Positions 33,864-43,118 of a stretch of DNA of 64,000 nt are shown here, in pieces; positions within the stretch are counted from its first letter, which is position 1; each line of letters begins with the position of its first letter. The translations under genes were made by a program, and so were the position numbers. The notes beneath the pieces were generated by a model. It made no database searches. It worked only from the letters and a program-made list of their open reading frames with translations, and had not been told where the DNA came from. Location of the stretch: assembly GCA_050948905.1 (NCBI GenBank), contig JBMNES010000001.1, positions 558,001-622,000 on the forward strand. The letters are read 5' to 3'. Source of the DNA: DTKD01 sp050948905. Its GTDB lineage: Bacteria; Armatimonadota; UBA5829.

Positions 33864-35894
33864 CTACGATTTGGGCTGTTCTGGTATCGAGAAGTCCAGG
33901 CCGTCGTAAGGCTCGAATGTCGCAAGAAAATCCCTGATTTTGGATACGCTCTTTGTGCCTTTGCAGTGTGGAAGGTACCTGAGAAAATCCTTGCCGTAGC
34001 GCTTTGTGTGTATGCGCGAATCCAAAATTGCGACGATGCCATAATCACTTTTAGTGCGAATCAGCCTGCCAAAGCCTTGCTTTAATCTTATCTGAGCCTG
34101 GGGAATGGCGTATTCCGTGAACCAGTTGCCGCCCTCTGCCTCGATGGACTCGCAACGCGCTTTGTTTATGGGCGTGTCCGGCACTGCGAAGGGGAGCTTG
34201 TCTATAATCACGCAACTAAGCCGCTCTCCTCGCACGTCCACGCCCTCCCAAAAGGAATGCACACCCATCAGACAGGCTTCCGGATCCTCCCGGAACTCGT
34301 TGATTAGCCGCTCGTTGGACATATCTCCCTGCACCAGCAGCCTGTATGGCACCTCGTCTATGATCCGCTCCAATACGGCGTGCATCATTCGATACGATGT
34401 GAACAGCATAAATGCGCGGCCGCTGGTGGCCATTAAAATCTCCCGCATTCGGGCAGCTAATGTGTCGGCGTATTCATCACTGCCGGAAGGCGGATCGAGG
34501 TCTGCTGGCACATAAAGCATACTCTGCGACATAAAATCGAATGGCGAACCGACGATCAACTCGTTTATGGTGTGAGATGGCGAGCTACCAGATTCGTCTT
34601 CACATCTGCCCTCTAATCCGGCCCCCAATCTGCTCTTAATGTAACAAAAAGTGCCGGAGTTGGAGAGGGTGGCGGAGGTGCAAATGATGGAATCGACTGA
34701 ATCCCATAAAGACTCCCTGAACAATTCCGAGATGTTGACGGGCGTCAAGTGCAGGCAACATCCATTGAACTTGCCGCTGGATTGCTTCTCCGCCCATCTG
34801 AAATACCCTTGTTCCTGGGTGAAAAATAGTTCGGAAAGCTCTCCGCGGATACGGGCAATGATATTGCGATATCCATCCAATCGATCCTTGAACTCCGGCC
34901 TGCCGTCGGTGTCCTGTTCAAGAAGCTGGGTGCTGAGGCCATCCAGCACGGTTATAAGCTCCGTGGCGATCTCCTCCACCCTGCCTTTGCCTTCGGACTC
35001 ATACATCTCGTCAAAGAAGTATTCTGATTTAGGATATCGATTAAACGCCTCGAAGAGGCTATTGTTCACCGTGTCGATAAACTGCAGTTCTCCTGCTGAT
35101 ATGGCTATGTCCCGGCGTTTTTTTATTCGATTCAACAACATCGGAACTCTATAATTAGCAAGCTCTACTCCGAAGCTGGAGGTGGCGACGTCTTCGAGGT
35201 GATGGGCTTCGTCGAAGATAATCGCGCCGTAATCCGGCAGTATAGCCTCGCGCGGGTTGACCATCCTGACGCTCAAATCCGCGAAGAAAAGGGCGTGGTT
35301 TACGATAACGATATCAGCAACCGCGCCCTCGCGCTTGTGTTTATAATAAAAGCATTGCTCGTCGTAGTATGGGCAGTCTTTGCCCTTGCACGTATCGCCA
35401 TTGCAGCAGACTTCGCTCCATTCCGGATAGTTGAAATCCAGTTCGGCGATATCCCCAGTATCCGTCTCTGCGGCCCACTTCAGGAGTCGATTGAGGTTGG
35501 AGTCCTCGTAAGGCAGAGCAGCCTGCGCGTGGTCGAGTTCCTGCAAGCATACAAAATTGCCCCGACCTTTCATTAAAGCGCACTTGAACGGGTGGCTTTT
35601 GAGCACATTGGTCATTAGAGGAATGTCTTTATTGACAAGCTGGCTCTGGAGGTTAATGGTGTGTGTGCTGACGACGACCGGCGCGCTCGAAACGGCGTGG
35701 AGTATCGCAGGGACGAGATAGGCCACGGACTTGCCGACGCCAGTGCCTGCCTCGACCAATAGATGTTCTTTGTGCAGTAATGCATCCGAGACCGCCTCGG
35801 CCATCTGCACTTGCTCTTCTCTATGTTCATAACCCTGGCACAACCTGGCGAATCGCCCGTTTGGCCCGAGTAGCTTGCGGATGCTTTGGTGCAT
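33864..35894 (-). CDS. dinG: DinG/XPD-type ATP-dependent DNA helicase
   Basis: A 676-residue superfamily-2 helicase. Walker A is LLVEAGTGVGKSVAYLVPA and the DEAH box is IIFDEAHHLEDVA. An iron-sulphur domain carries cysteines in CALMKGRGNFVC and CCNGDTCKGKDCPYYDEQC. C-terminal helicase motifs include GVHSFWEGVDVRGERLSCVI and QGFGRLIRTKSDYGIVAILD. No exonuclease domain is fused. It probably unwinds D-loops, R-loops or damaged forks. The ATG at 35894 is nine bases after a -10 box; the in-frame ATG at 35918 lies inside the promoter and is unlikely. Confidence 0.93.
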   Translation of the reverse strand: MHQSIRKLLGPNGRFARLCQGYEHREEQVQMAEAVSDALLHKEHLLVEAGTGVGKSVAYLVPAILHAVSSAPVVVSTHTINLQSQLVNKDIPLMTNVLKSHPFKCALMKGRGNFVCLQELDHAQAALPYEDSNLNRLLKWAAETDTGDIAELDFNYPEWSEVCCNGDTCKGKDCPYYDEQCFYYKHKREGAVADIVIVNHALFFADLSVRMVNPREAILPDYGAIIFDEAHHLEDVATSSFGVELANYRVPMLLNRIKKRRDIAISAGELQFIDTVNNSLFEAFNRYPKSEYFFDEMYESEGKGRVEEIATELITVLDGLSTQLLEQDTDGRPEFKDRLDGYRNIIARIRGELSELFFTQEQGYFRWAEKQSSGKFNGCCLHLTPVNISELFRESLWDSVDSIICTSATLSNSGTFCYIKSRLGAGLEGRCEDESGSSPSHTINELIVGSPFDFMSQSMLYVPADLDPPSGSDEYADTLAARMREILMATSGRAFMLFTSYRMMHAVLERIIDEVPYRLLVQGDMSNERLINEFREDPEACLMGVHSFWEGVDVRGERLSCVIIDKLPFAVPDTPINKARCESIEAEGGNWFTEYAIPQAQIRLKQGFGRLIRTKSDYGIVAILDSRIHTKRYGKDFLRYLPHCKGTKSVSKIRDFLATFEPYDGLDFSIPEQPKS

Positions 35895-35903
35895 AACAAT
35901 TGC

Positions 35904-35933
35904 ATTGTAGGGGAACATCTATTCGGCCGTCAA
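35904..35933 (-). promoter_or_regulatory. Promoter of dinG, leaderless
   Basis: Minus strand: -35 TTGACG (35933-35928), 18-base spacer, -10 TACAAT (35909-35904), then nine bases to the ATG at 35894. The close spacing leaves no room for a ribosome site. Confidence 0.7.
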
Positions 35934-35983
35934 CTGCACAGCGCGAATTGTTTCTGAATATAAGAAAAACAGCCAAAAGTCGA

Positions 35984-36014
35984 CGGCCGGTTGAGTTTGT
36001 GGCTCAACCGGCCG
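35984..36014 (-). terminator. Intrinsic terminator of the two-gene unknown operon
   Basis: A perfect 12-bp stem CGGCCGGTTGAG / CTCAACCGGCCG (35984-35995 with 36003-36014) around a 7-base loop. On the minus strand it is followed by TCGACTTTTGGCTGTTTTTC, so it ends transcripts of the genes at 36035-36666. It stands 20 bases after their stop. Confidence 0.85.
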
Positions 36015-36034
36015 CAGCTATAGACCATCCGGTA

Positions 36035-36424
36035 TCAGTCTTGTTCGGAGTTATCCTCTGACTTCAAACCCCACGGCATCGCCGCTATTCGAGCCGCTTC
36101 TCCGTACCCAGCCAACGCAAGAATACCAATCGGCCCGGTGGGCCTGCTGCTCTCGCTCATGCTCAGGAAGTCCTCAATCTTGCTCCAAAGCGTGGAACAG
36201 AAGCGACCCAGGCCGGACATCACACCACCCGTTCCCGGATCAGACGGCTGCCCGCCGCTTTCCAGGAAAAACCGCAGGTCTCGATATAGCCGAACCCTGG
36301 CTTCTTCAGGGAGGTCTTTTGCCCTTTCCACCCTGTGCGTTCTTAGATATTTTTCCAATATCTTCGAAGCCCGATTGGCCACGCTCTGCGGCACATCCGG
36401 CGCATCTGGAAACAGCTTTTTCAT
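36035..36424 (-). CDS. Hypothetical protein
   Basis: A 129-residue protein with no family I recognise. The first half is charged and helical (ANRASKILEKYLRTHRVERA). A glycine-rich linker follows (PSDPGTGGVMSGLG), then the helix-forming FCSTLWSKIEDFLSMSES and a mildly hydrophobic GPIGILALAGYGEAARIAAM. No signal peptide. It follows the 75-residue gene at 36439-36666 by 14 bases and precedes a strong terminator, so the two form a small operon of their own. That context supports expression. Confidence 0.6.
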   Translation of the reverse strand: MKKLFPDAPDVPQSVANRASKILEKYLRTHRVERAKDLPEEARVRLYRDLRFFLESGGQPSDPGTGGVMSGLGRFCSTLWSKIEDFLSMSESSRPTGPIGILALAGYGEAARIAAMPWGLKSEDNSEQD

Positions 36425-36438
36425 TTCATTATCCGTTT

Positions 36439-36666
36439 TCAGACTGCGGCAAGGTCGCTGATAAGACTGACCTTCTGTTCCGGACAGAGGGTCATCGGTC
36501 TCAGTTCTCTACCCTGCAATTTAGACTCGAAGTCCAGATGTTTATCGATTACATCGCACATCTTCTTAGACTTCTGAACCAGTTCATCCCAATCCTCGGC
36601 CACCGGCAGAGGGAATTCGCCTACTTCTTCCGTCTGCGGTAACATAATCCGATCCAGTTCCCGCAT
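36439..36666 (-). CDS. Hypothetical small protein
   Basis: A 75-residue, acidic, soluble protein (MRELDRIMLPQTEEVGEFPL, then a helical DELVQKSKKMCDVIDKHLDF). I do not recognise it. I chose the ATG at 36666 because GAGAGG lies at the right distance; an in-frame GTG at 36675 would lie within that ribosome site. It is the first gene of a two-gene unit with the gene at 36035-36424. Confidence 0.6.
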   Translation of the reverse strand: MRELDRIMLPQTEEVGEFPLPVAEDWDELVQKSKKMCDVIDKHLDFESKLQGRELRPMTLCPEQKVSLISDLAAV

Positions 36667-36675
36667 TGCAATCAC

Positions 36676-37467
36676 CTCTCTTATCCCATAAAGGTGTCCA
36701 CAGTCTATTTACCTCACGACACGGTAAGCTAAACAACTGAGCAAGCGCAGGAACTGGAATTAAGGTGGGAGAAGGAATGTGTTGAGTGCGGGGCGAAATG
36801 TAGGTTTCTGCTCAGTTGAAATGAAGGGGCCGGCCTCTGTCCCGGCCCGCGCACCGCTTACGAAGGCGATGTTTGATTCCGGAAAAGCAGATTCCTCGCT
36901 GCGCTCGGAATGACGGGGGTGGGCGCTTGGAATGACGAGGTGGCACTCGAAATGACGGAGGAAGGTGGACGGAAGGACGGGGGATAGTATGCCTGATTTC
37001 TGAACAGTGAAAATGTAGGGGCCGGCCTCTGTCCCGGCCCGCGCACCGCTCACGAAGGCGATGTTTGATTCCGGAAAAGCAGATTCCTCGCTGCGCTCGG
37101 AATGACGGGGGTGGGCGCTTGGAATGACGAGGTGGCACTCGAAATGACGGAGGAAGGTGGACGGAAGGACGGGGGATAGTATGCCTGATTTCTGAACAGT
37201 GAAAATGTAGGGGCCGGCCTCTGTCTCGGCCCGCACACAGCTCACGAAGGCGATGTCTGGTTCCGGAAAAAGCAGATTCCTCGCTGCGCTCGGAATGACG
37301 GGGGTGGGTGGTCGGAATGACGGGGAAGGTGGTCGGAAGGACGGGGGTGCAGGGATTGGTGGAGTGGACGATCGGCATAGCGGAAATGTGGACGGAATTA
37401 CCGGGAGGGGTTGTTCGGCGGTAATTCGGAAGTAGTCACCTATCGTGTTTGGAAAAGAGGGAGGAAA
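36676..37467. repeat. 192-bp tandem repeat (2.6 copies) of family A and D elements
   Basis: A unit starting AGGGGCCGGCCTCTGTC begins at 36826, 37018 and 37210, giving a period of exactly 192 bases. The third copy fades after about 37330. Each unit holds a family-D-like hairpin GGGCCGG...CCGGCCC, a family-A variant (GATTCCTCGCTGCGCTCGGA) and degenerate GGAATGACG units. The first two copies differ at very few positions, so the duplication is recent. Because 192 is divisible by three, long open frames run through it (such as 36760-37716 on the minus strand). They are not genes. Confidence 0.92.
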
Positions 37468-39006
37468 ATGGCTCGAATTACTTGTTATGACGGAGTAAAC
37501 TGCATCGGCGGGAATAAGATTCTGCTGGAAGATGGCGATGCACGGCTGTTTTTCGATTTCGGGAAAAACTTCGGCGCTGAGGGACAGTATTACGAAGAAT
37601 TTATTCAGCCTAAAACTGTGGCGGGAATCTACGAGCCACTGCAGATGGGGCTGCTGCCGCCTTTCGTGGACCTCTATCGCAAAGATATGGTGAGCGAGCT
37701 GTGCGATCCGTGGCATGGTCTGGAGACTGCAGAAATCGGTGAGATCGGCGGGGTGCTGGTCTCACATGCTCACGTGGATCATATCGGCGCAATACATCAC
37801 CTTCGTGCCGATATCCCTATTTATTGCTCCCCTGTGACCGCCGCGATATCCCGCGCGCTACAGGATACCGGCGCCAGCCCGACATCCGCTGAGTATTGCT
37901 ATTACGTCAGTCGCGAGGATAAGGACGATGAAGGACTTAGCACACCGAGTTGGAGAAATCACCCGCACGTCGGTAGAAAGTATCACCTGACGGGTAATCC
38001 CGGCGCGGGCTTCGAAGATTTATGGATGAGTACTCCGGATTCCAGGAATTTGGAGGCGCTTGGTTGGGAGAAGGCAGACAAATGCGCCGGGCTGAAAGTG
38101 CTCAGTTTTCCTGTAGATCACTCGATGTATGGAGCTACAGCCTGGGCGGTAGAAACAAGCGCGGGATGGGTGGTATATTCAGGAGATATCCGATATCACG
38201 GAAATTATGGCGACTACAGTCGGCAATTCGCAGAAGCGGCGGCGAAACTGCAGCCGGTGGCCCTTATATTGGAAGGAACCCGCATAACATCGGATAGCGA
38301 TAGGACGGAATCCTCGGTTAAAGATGCGTGTCTTGAGGCGGTTCGTGGATGTTCGGGGCTTGTGGTGGCGGATTTCGGGCCTCGTAACGTCGAGCGGTTG
38401 ATCAGTTTTCTGGAAATAGCAAAACAGAGCGGACGGGAGTTGGCTATTTTGCCAGGTGACGCGTATCTGCTCGACGCGATTCGAGCTGCGGGCGGATCGC
38501 AGGTTGTGCCGCAACTCGACAGCGGGCCGATTCGCATATACACCAAATACGCGGCGTCCAGCAAGAAATGGCAGAAACAAATTTGGGAGAAATACGGGAA
38601 CCTGCTGCTTTCTCCGGATCAACTGAGCGCTAATCAGGATAAGTTTATCTGCTGTCTCAGCTTCTTCGACGTCACCGAGTTGCCCTACATTCGCCCGGTG
38701 CCAGGCTCTATCTGGATATCGTCGAATTGTGAGGCTTTTAATGAAGAGATGATCATTGACGAACGGCGCCTGCGCAACTGGTTGAATCACTTCGGGATGC
38801 AGTTCATCGGCGGGGAGGCGGAGCACGGCAACGCTTTTCACGTCTCCGGGCACGCTTCCGGCAGCGACCTGATGCAGATAGTCGAGACTATAAGACCAAA
38901 GACCCTGATCCCGGTGCATACCGAGCATCCTGAGATTTATAAAGAGCGTTTGGGGGATATCTGCGAGGTGAGCATACCGGAAAAGGCGGTGACAATAGAA
39001 GTCTGA
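37468..39006 (+). CDS. Metallo-beta-lactamase-fold RNase J-like protein
   Basis: A 512-residue MBL-fold hydrolase. Zinc motif SHAHVDHIGAIHHL near residue 107, later FPVDHSMYGATAWAVE and the YSGDIRYHGNYG aspartate motif. At the C-terminus, HVSGHASGSDLMQIVETIRP and PKTLIPVHTEHPEIYKERLG correspond to the RNase J/beta-CASP RNA-specificity region. It is therefore probably a ribonuclease or nuclease of the RNase J/CPSF class. The region around residues 140-195 is an extra insertion relative to typical RNase J. GGAGGAAA precedes the ATG at 37468. Confidence 0.8.
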   Translation: MARITCYDGVNCIGGNKILLEDGDARLFFDFGKNFGAEGQYYEEFIQPKTVAGIYEPLQMGLLPPFVDLYRKDMVSELCDPWHGLETAEIGEIGGVLVSHAHVDHIGAIHHLRADIPIYCSPVTAAISRALQDTGASPTSAEYCYYVSREDKDDEGLSTPSWRNHPHVGRKYHLTGNPGAGFEDLWMSTPDSRNLEALGWEKADKCAGLKVLSFPVDHSMYGATAWAVETSAGWVVYSGDIRYHGNYGDYSRQFAEAAAKLQPVALILEGTRITSDSDRTESSVKDACLEAVRGCSGLVVADFGPRNVERLISFLEIAKQSGRELAILPGDAYLLDAIRAAGGSQVVPQLDSGPIRIYTKYAASSKKWQKQIWEKYGNLLLSPDQLSANQDKFICCLSFFDVTELPYIRPVPGSIWISSNCEAFNEEMIIDERRLRNWLNHFGMQFIGGEAEHGNAFHVSGHASGSDLMQIVETIRPKTLIPVHTEHPEIYKERLGDICEVSIPEKAVTIEV

Positions 39007-39028
39007 CGCTACCCAGAACCAGCATTAT

Positions 39029-39057
39029 TTGACCTGACAAACGCCTTGGTGTACACT
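39029..39057 (+). promoter_or_regulatory. Promoter of the glycosidase-like gene, leaderless
   Basis: -35 TTGACC (39029-39034), 17-base spacer, -10 TACACT (39052-39057), nine bases to the ATG at 39067. No ribosome site is visible. Confidence 0.68.
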
Positions 39058-39066
39058 CGACTCATT

Positions 39067-40530
39067 ATGAATCGACTATATTGGGCCGTTATCTGGTTAT
39101 TTATTGCCGGCTATTCGACAGTAGGCCACTGCGCGGCTGGGTTGGGGCTGGATGTCTCGCAAGATAGCGTTGCTGTCAGGTCTGGAGAACAATCGTTGAC
39201 AGTTGGGCTTGGTGATGCCTCGTTGAAATTTGATTCTCCTGCCGGAAAAATCGAGCTGAGCCCTGAGATTGAATACCCGGACGGCGGAAGACTGCTGGCG
39301 CCTGAGTCTGCTCCTAAGACTTATCAGGGCAAGGACTCGGTGGCGGCGCTGATCGTCTTTCCGACAACGGATGGTCGTCAACTCAGGATACATATAGACG
39401 CCTATTCGGGAATTGATGGGGTGTTTGTAACCAGCAGCCTATCCGCATCGTTTTCAGGCAACAAGGACTATTTCCGATGGATGTCTAAAGGCGCGTTCGA
39501 CCGGGTCAGAATGGCCAACAGGCCTGGGGCTGAGTCTACCCTGCCGTCAGAGAGCACACTGCGGTGCAAAGATTGGGCGTGGTTTCCACTTGAGGACGGC
39601 GGTGTGTCGGTGTTTACCAATGGTGTGGTCGGCTTCGTCGGAAAATCGCCGTTTATCGAGGCTTTGCCGAGGTCTCGTTATCTGCGAAACGAGGAGACCC
39701 TTGATATAGGCCTTGGTTTTACAAATGCAAATAATTACGCCAGGGCGACATCGGCGTTCAACTCTGCCCGCAACCGAAATATCCCCGCGCTTACGCGAAA
39801 AAAGACCGTAACCGAAGAATACGGAACCCCAGCGCCCAAATGGCTCGTCACTGACCCCAATATATTAAGATGGGGTGATAAAATCGAACCGGGCTCGATA
39901 GTGCTTGGGGTTCCCGCAGAACAGGCCGCTATCGACAAGGTTCACGACGAAAACGCGAAAGCAATTGTTCGCCTCGACCTGACCCGTTTGCCTGATCCGC
40001 AGAAGCAAAATGAAGCGGACCCGGATGGGTTACTGGATATTGAAAAGCACCCCAATTGGGCGTGCATAGGCGCGGACGGCGAGGTAAAGAAGTCTGCTCA
40101 AGGCACATTGGGTTGCCTGCATCAGCCGGATTTGCGAGAAACGCTGCTGACGGTGGTCTGTAATGTGATGAACCTCGGTGCGGATGGACTGTTGCTTGAT
40201 GGCGTGGTCCCGATCCCGGACTGCAATGGCCCGAAATTCTCCAAACATGATCATCCTCACTCCTCGGTGAGCAACACGAACGAACTCGATAATCTGTGCG
40301 GCGAGATATATAAGTTAGTCAAAAGTATCGGTCGCGATAAAGTGGTGTTGTTAAACAGTGGCGCGGTCGCCTCTCTGTGGCCGGTGTGTGACGGGCAATT
40401 TTGGGACGTACTGCAGTTGGATGAAATTGAGCGAGACTATGCCGCTGAAGAGCATTCAGAAGCTCTGCAGCGTGGAAAGGTGCTGTTGGCCCTGCCGTTG
40501 CCGAGGGGGCTTATGGCTGGGGAAAAATGA
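39067..40530 (+). CDS. Exported protein with glycosidase-like TIM barrel (function uncertain)
   Basis: A 487-residue protein with a signal peptide (MNRLYWAVIWLFIAGYSTVG, cleavage near GHCA-A). The first half is a beta-sandwich-like region. The second half looks like a TIM barrel of the alpha-galactosidase/GH36-type superfamily: GSIVLGVPAEQAAIDKVH, AKAIVRLDLTRL, NLGADGLLLDGVVPIPDC with a possible catalytic Asp, and DKVVLLNSGAVASLW. I cannot name a GH family. No carbohydrate transporter or regulator gene is beside it. Confidence 0.6.
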   Translation: MNRLYWAVIWLFIAGYSTVGHCAAGLGLDVSQDSVAVRSGEQSLTVGLGDASLKFDSPAGKIELSPEIEYPDGGRLLAPESAPKTYQGKDSVAALIVFPTTDGRQLRIHIDAYSGIDGVFVTSSLSASFSGNKDYFRWMSKGAFDRVRMANRPGAESTLPSESTLRCKDWAWFPLEDGGVSVFTNGVVGFVGKSPFIEALPRSRYLRNEETLDIGLGFTNANNYARATSAFNSARNRNIPALTRKKTVTEEYGTPAPKWLVTDPNILRWGDKIEPGSIVLGVPAEQAAIDKVHDENAKAIVRLDLTRLPDPQKQNEADPDGLLDIEKHPNWACIGADGEVKKSAQGTLGCLHQPDLRETLLTVVCNVMNLGADGLLLDGVVPIPDCNGPKFSKHDHPHSSVSNTNELDNLCGEIYKLVKSIGRDKVVLLNSGAVASLWPVCDGQFWDVLQLDEIERDYAAEEHSEALQRGKVLLALPLPRGLMAGEK

Positions 40531-41069
40531 TGTGGGTGTGGCAAGCGCGTAGGGGCCGGTTTCTATCCCGGCCCGTTTGTGTACCGAGAAGGGATTGGCC
40601 GAGACGGAGATCGGCCACTACGGTTTGGAAGGTAGAAGTTGGAAATTGGAGGTTGGAATTCGATTTGAGGTAGCGATTCGGAGATCGCTACCTATCATAG
40701 AAAAATGATGTGGTGCCGCGAGTGCGTAGGGGCCGGTTTCTATCCCGGCCCGTTTGTGTACCGAGAAGGGATTGGCCGAGACGGAGATCGGCCACTACGG
40801 TTTGGAAGTTAGACGTCGGAAATTGGAGGTTGGAATTCGGTTTGAGGTAGCGATTCGGAGATCGCTACCTATCATAGAAAAATGATGTGGGTGAGGCGAG
40901 TGCGTAGGGGCCGGTTTCTATCCCGGCCCGTTTGCGTACCGAGAAGGGATTGGCCGAGACGGAGATCGGCCACTACGGTTTGGAAGTTAGACGTCGGAAA
41001 TTGGAGGTTGGAATTCGATTTGAGGTAGCGATTCGGAGATCGCTACCTATCGTAGAAATGACGGAATCG
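40531..41069. repeat. Three tandem copies (175-180 bp) of a D-C hairpin cassette
   Basis: The phrase GTAGGGGCCGGTTTCTATCC recurs with its AGGGG at 40551, 40726 and 40906. Each unit holds a GGGCCGG/CCGGCCC hairpin, a family-D hairpin TTGGCCGA-GACGGAGA-TCGGCCA with CTACGG, a GGAAATTGGAGGTTGGAATT stretch, and a family-C hairpin with stem GGTAGCGAT/ATCGCTACC. A single further copy lies at about 45795-45930. No gene is visible. Confidence 0.9.
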
Positions 41070-43100
41070 CTAAAACCCTGCTGCGCTGAGTTCCAGCCAG
41101 AGGTGTTTTCCCTGGTTAATTGCGCCGTACTGCTGGCCGTCGGGAGACCATACTAACCCAACCTCATACAATCCGACTGGTCGAAAAACTCCGATGCGGA
41201 AGTAGGATGTGCTGTAGGTGAGGGATTTTGGGCCGAGGTTGTAGCTGTATTTGTATAGATCATAGTTGGTGCGTATTTGCCATAGCCTGCCTGCCCTGTA
41301 GGAAGCAGTGGAAAACAGGTTCATTCTCCTGGAATCCAGTCCGAAATCGAACGAGGAACTGCACGTGAGCCTGTCACCTATATCGAAAAACAGATTGGTG
41401 TCGATCTGATGCCTGCCCTGGCTCCATAAAGTGTTGTTCAGGCCGCTTCGAAGATTCAGATTATATCCTACAGAGGCGCTGCCCCCCATCCAATACGTTC
41501 GCAGCGAGGGCCGGAACCTCATCTCCGTGCCCGTATCGCCGTCAGCCGTGACGGTGAACGCCGCGGATTGGGCAAACGAGGCGCTTAATGGGCCACGAAG
41601 ACGTTTGGATCGGTTGGCAGTCAAACCGAGGGATTGATAGAGAGACGACGATCTTGAACCGCTGGGCACGCCATATCCCACAGTGAGATTCGGAAATACA
41701 CTGCCGACCGGGGTGGAAGCGATAGACTTGTTGGCCCTGAGCACCGTCCTGAACGAGAAGTTCGATTGATCCATATATCCACCGGGCATGAAGCTATTCT
41801 TTATCCTGCTGCCACCGTAATAGCCAAGCACCGTGTAGCTGTATTTCGGCAGGCTGCCGTAGACGTTCAGGGTGGTATAGTGGATGCCCCTGGCGTAGTT
41901 GGATGATGGCTGATATCTTGATGAAAAATCCGCTCGACCGCTGTGAGTTGCACTTCCGTATTCGAGGTGGTGGGCAAGCTCATAGGCCTGGTTCGAGTTG
42001 CCAAGCGAATCGACAAAAAAAGTGCCATACCCTCCGCGACCGGCGAGATAGTCGTGCTGTAAACCCAAACTTGGGCCTTTTCTCGGACGAGCATAGCCGC
42101 CACTTTCGTTGTCGCCAGAGGAGTATCGCAGCTTGATTGCGCTGGCCCTATTCTCAGAAAGCTGGCAATAAAACGGCAAGTCGATAAGCATGCCATCGTT
42201 GGAGGTATAACGCACCTGCTGGAGGATCGACTGCCGGTCCTTGTAGCTATAGGAATAGTAAGGCAAAGTCATAACCTTGGAATCGCGCACATAAACCGAC
42301 GCCTTGAAGAACAGAATCTTCTGTTTGGGGATAATAGTCAATCGCTCCGAGACGATCCAGGTGCTGCCGTCTACATCAAGGGATTGGCTGAAAATCGACT
42401 CGTCAATGTTAGATGAATCTGCGGCAATCGGCTTTAACTTCGCAACATCGAGAGTTGTGATGGCCTTGTCGTCGAAATTGCGAATGAGAACGCGATCAGA
42501 ACGTGTGTCGAGAACGCATTCGTTGCAGTTTAATGTTGTTTCTCCTCTGCGAATCGACACATTACCCTGAGCGAGGACCCTGCCTGCGCCCTGGATCACC
42601 TGCATGCTGTCAGCTTCTATTGAGATCGATTTGTACTCGAGAGTAACCCCGCTGCTGGCTACTACGGTGTCTCGTTCTACACAATAGGCCAGTGAGCCGC
42701 CAGCCATAGAGATTGTACCGTCTGCGGCGGATTGCCCATCCTCCATAGACACCAAAATAAACTCCACCTGTGTGGAGCTTGCAGCCCCGTTGCATAGGGC
42801 AGTAATCGTGGCGCTTTGAGGGGCTGTTGAGGATGTCAAGACTCCGATCGCACGGCCTGCGGTGGTGTAAACGGCCGGGGAGACATCCCCTGCAGTTGTG
42901 GTCAGTCGGACCTCAGTGCCATCCGGAACCGGGGCGCCGGTTTCGTCGAGGACAGTGGCAAGAATCTGTGTGTAGCTTCTTCCGTCAGCAGGGATATGAG
43001 ACGTGTTGGCGTCAACTGACACCATAACCGCCGCGCTAACGCTTGCAGAACACAGTACTAACAGCCCGGCCAGGACTATCGATACTCTTAAAAGGGGCAT
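41070..43100 (-). CDS. Outer-membrane barrel protein with Ig-like and OstA/LptA-like domains (second copy)
   Basis: A 676-residue paralogue of the protein at 22835-24757 with the same order of parts. Signal peptide, then an invasin-type Ig-like domain (NTSHIPADGRSYTQILATVL and PDGTEVRLTTTAGDVSP), then an OstA/LptA-like segment (VTLEYKSISIEADSMQVIQG, VLAQGNVSIRRGETTLNCNE). A long strand-rich barrel follows, ending ...LWLELSAAGF with a terminal Phe. It is 57 bases downstream of the Ig-repeat gene, with a strong hairpin between. A role in outer-membrane assembly or lipid export is likely from the LptD-like layout but unproven. Confidence 0.75.
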   Translation of the reverse strand: MPLLRVSIVLAGLLVLCSASVSAAVMVSVDANTSHIPADGRSYTQILATVLDETGAPVPDGTEVRLTTTAGDVSPAVYTTAGRAIGVLTSSTAPQSATITALCNGAASSTQVEFILVSMEDGQSAADGTISMAGGSLAYCVERDTVVASSGVTLEYKSISIEADSMQVIQGAGRVLAQGNVSIRRGETTLNCNECVLDTRSDRVLIRNFDDKAITTLDVAKLKPIAADSSNIDESIFSQSLDVDGSTWIVSERLTIIPKQKILFFKASVYVRDSKVMTLPYYSYSYKDRQSILQQVRYTSNDGMLIDLPFYCQLSENRASAIKLRYSSGDNESGGYARPRKGPSLGLQHDYLAGRGGYGTFFVDSLGNSNQAYELAHHLEYGSATHSGRADFSSRYQPSSNYARGIHYTTLNVYGSLPKYSYTVLGYYGGSRIKNSFMPGGYMDQSNFSFRTVLRANKSIASTPVGSVFPNLTVGYGVPSGSRSSSLYQSLGLTANRSKRLRGPLSASFAQSAAFTVTADGDTGTEMRFRPSLRTYWMGGSASVGYNLNLRSGLNNTLWSQGRHQIDTNLFFDIGDRLTCSSSFDFGLDSRRMNLFSTASYRAGRLWQIRTNYDLYKYSYNLGPKSLTYSTSYFRIGVFRPVGLYEVGLVWSPDGQQYGAINQGKHLWLELSAAGF

Positions 43101-43118
43101 AGCCACAATATTCCAAAC

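Noticed and set aside
36760..37716. Long minus-strand open frame (318 codons) with internal repeats
   Set aside because: It runs through the 192-bp tandem repeat, whose period is a multiple of three; the protein is only translated repeat (phrases such as PSFRAQREI) and has no ribosome site.
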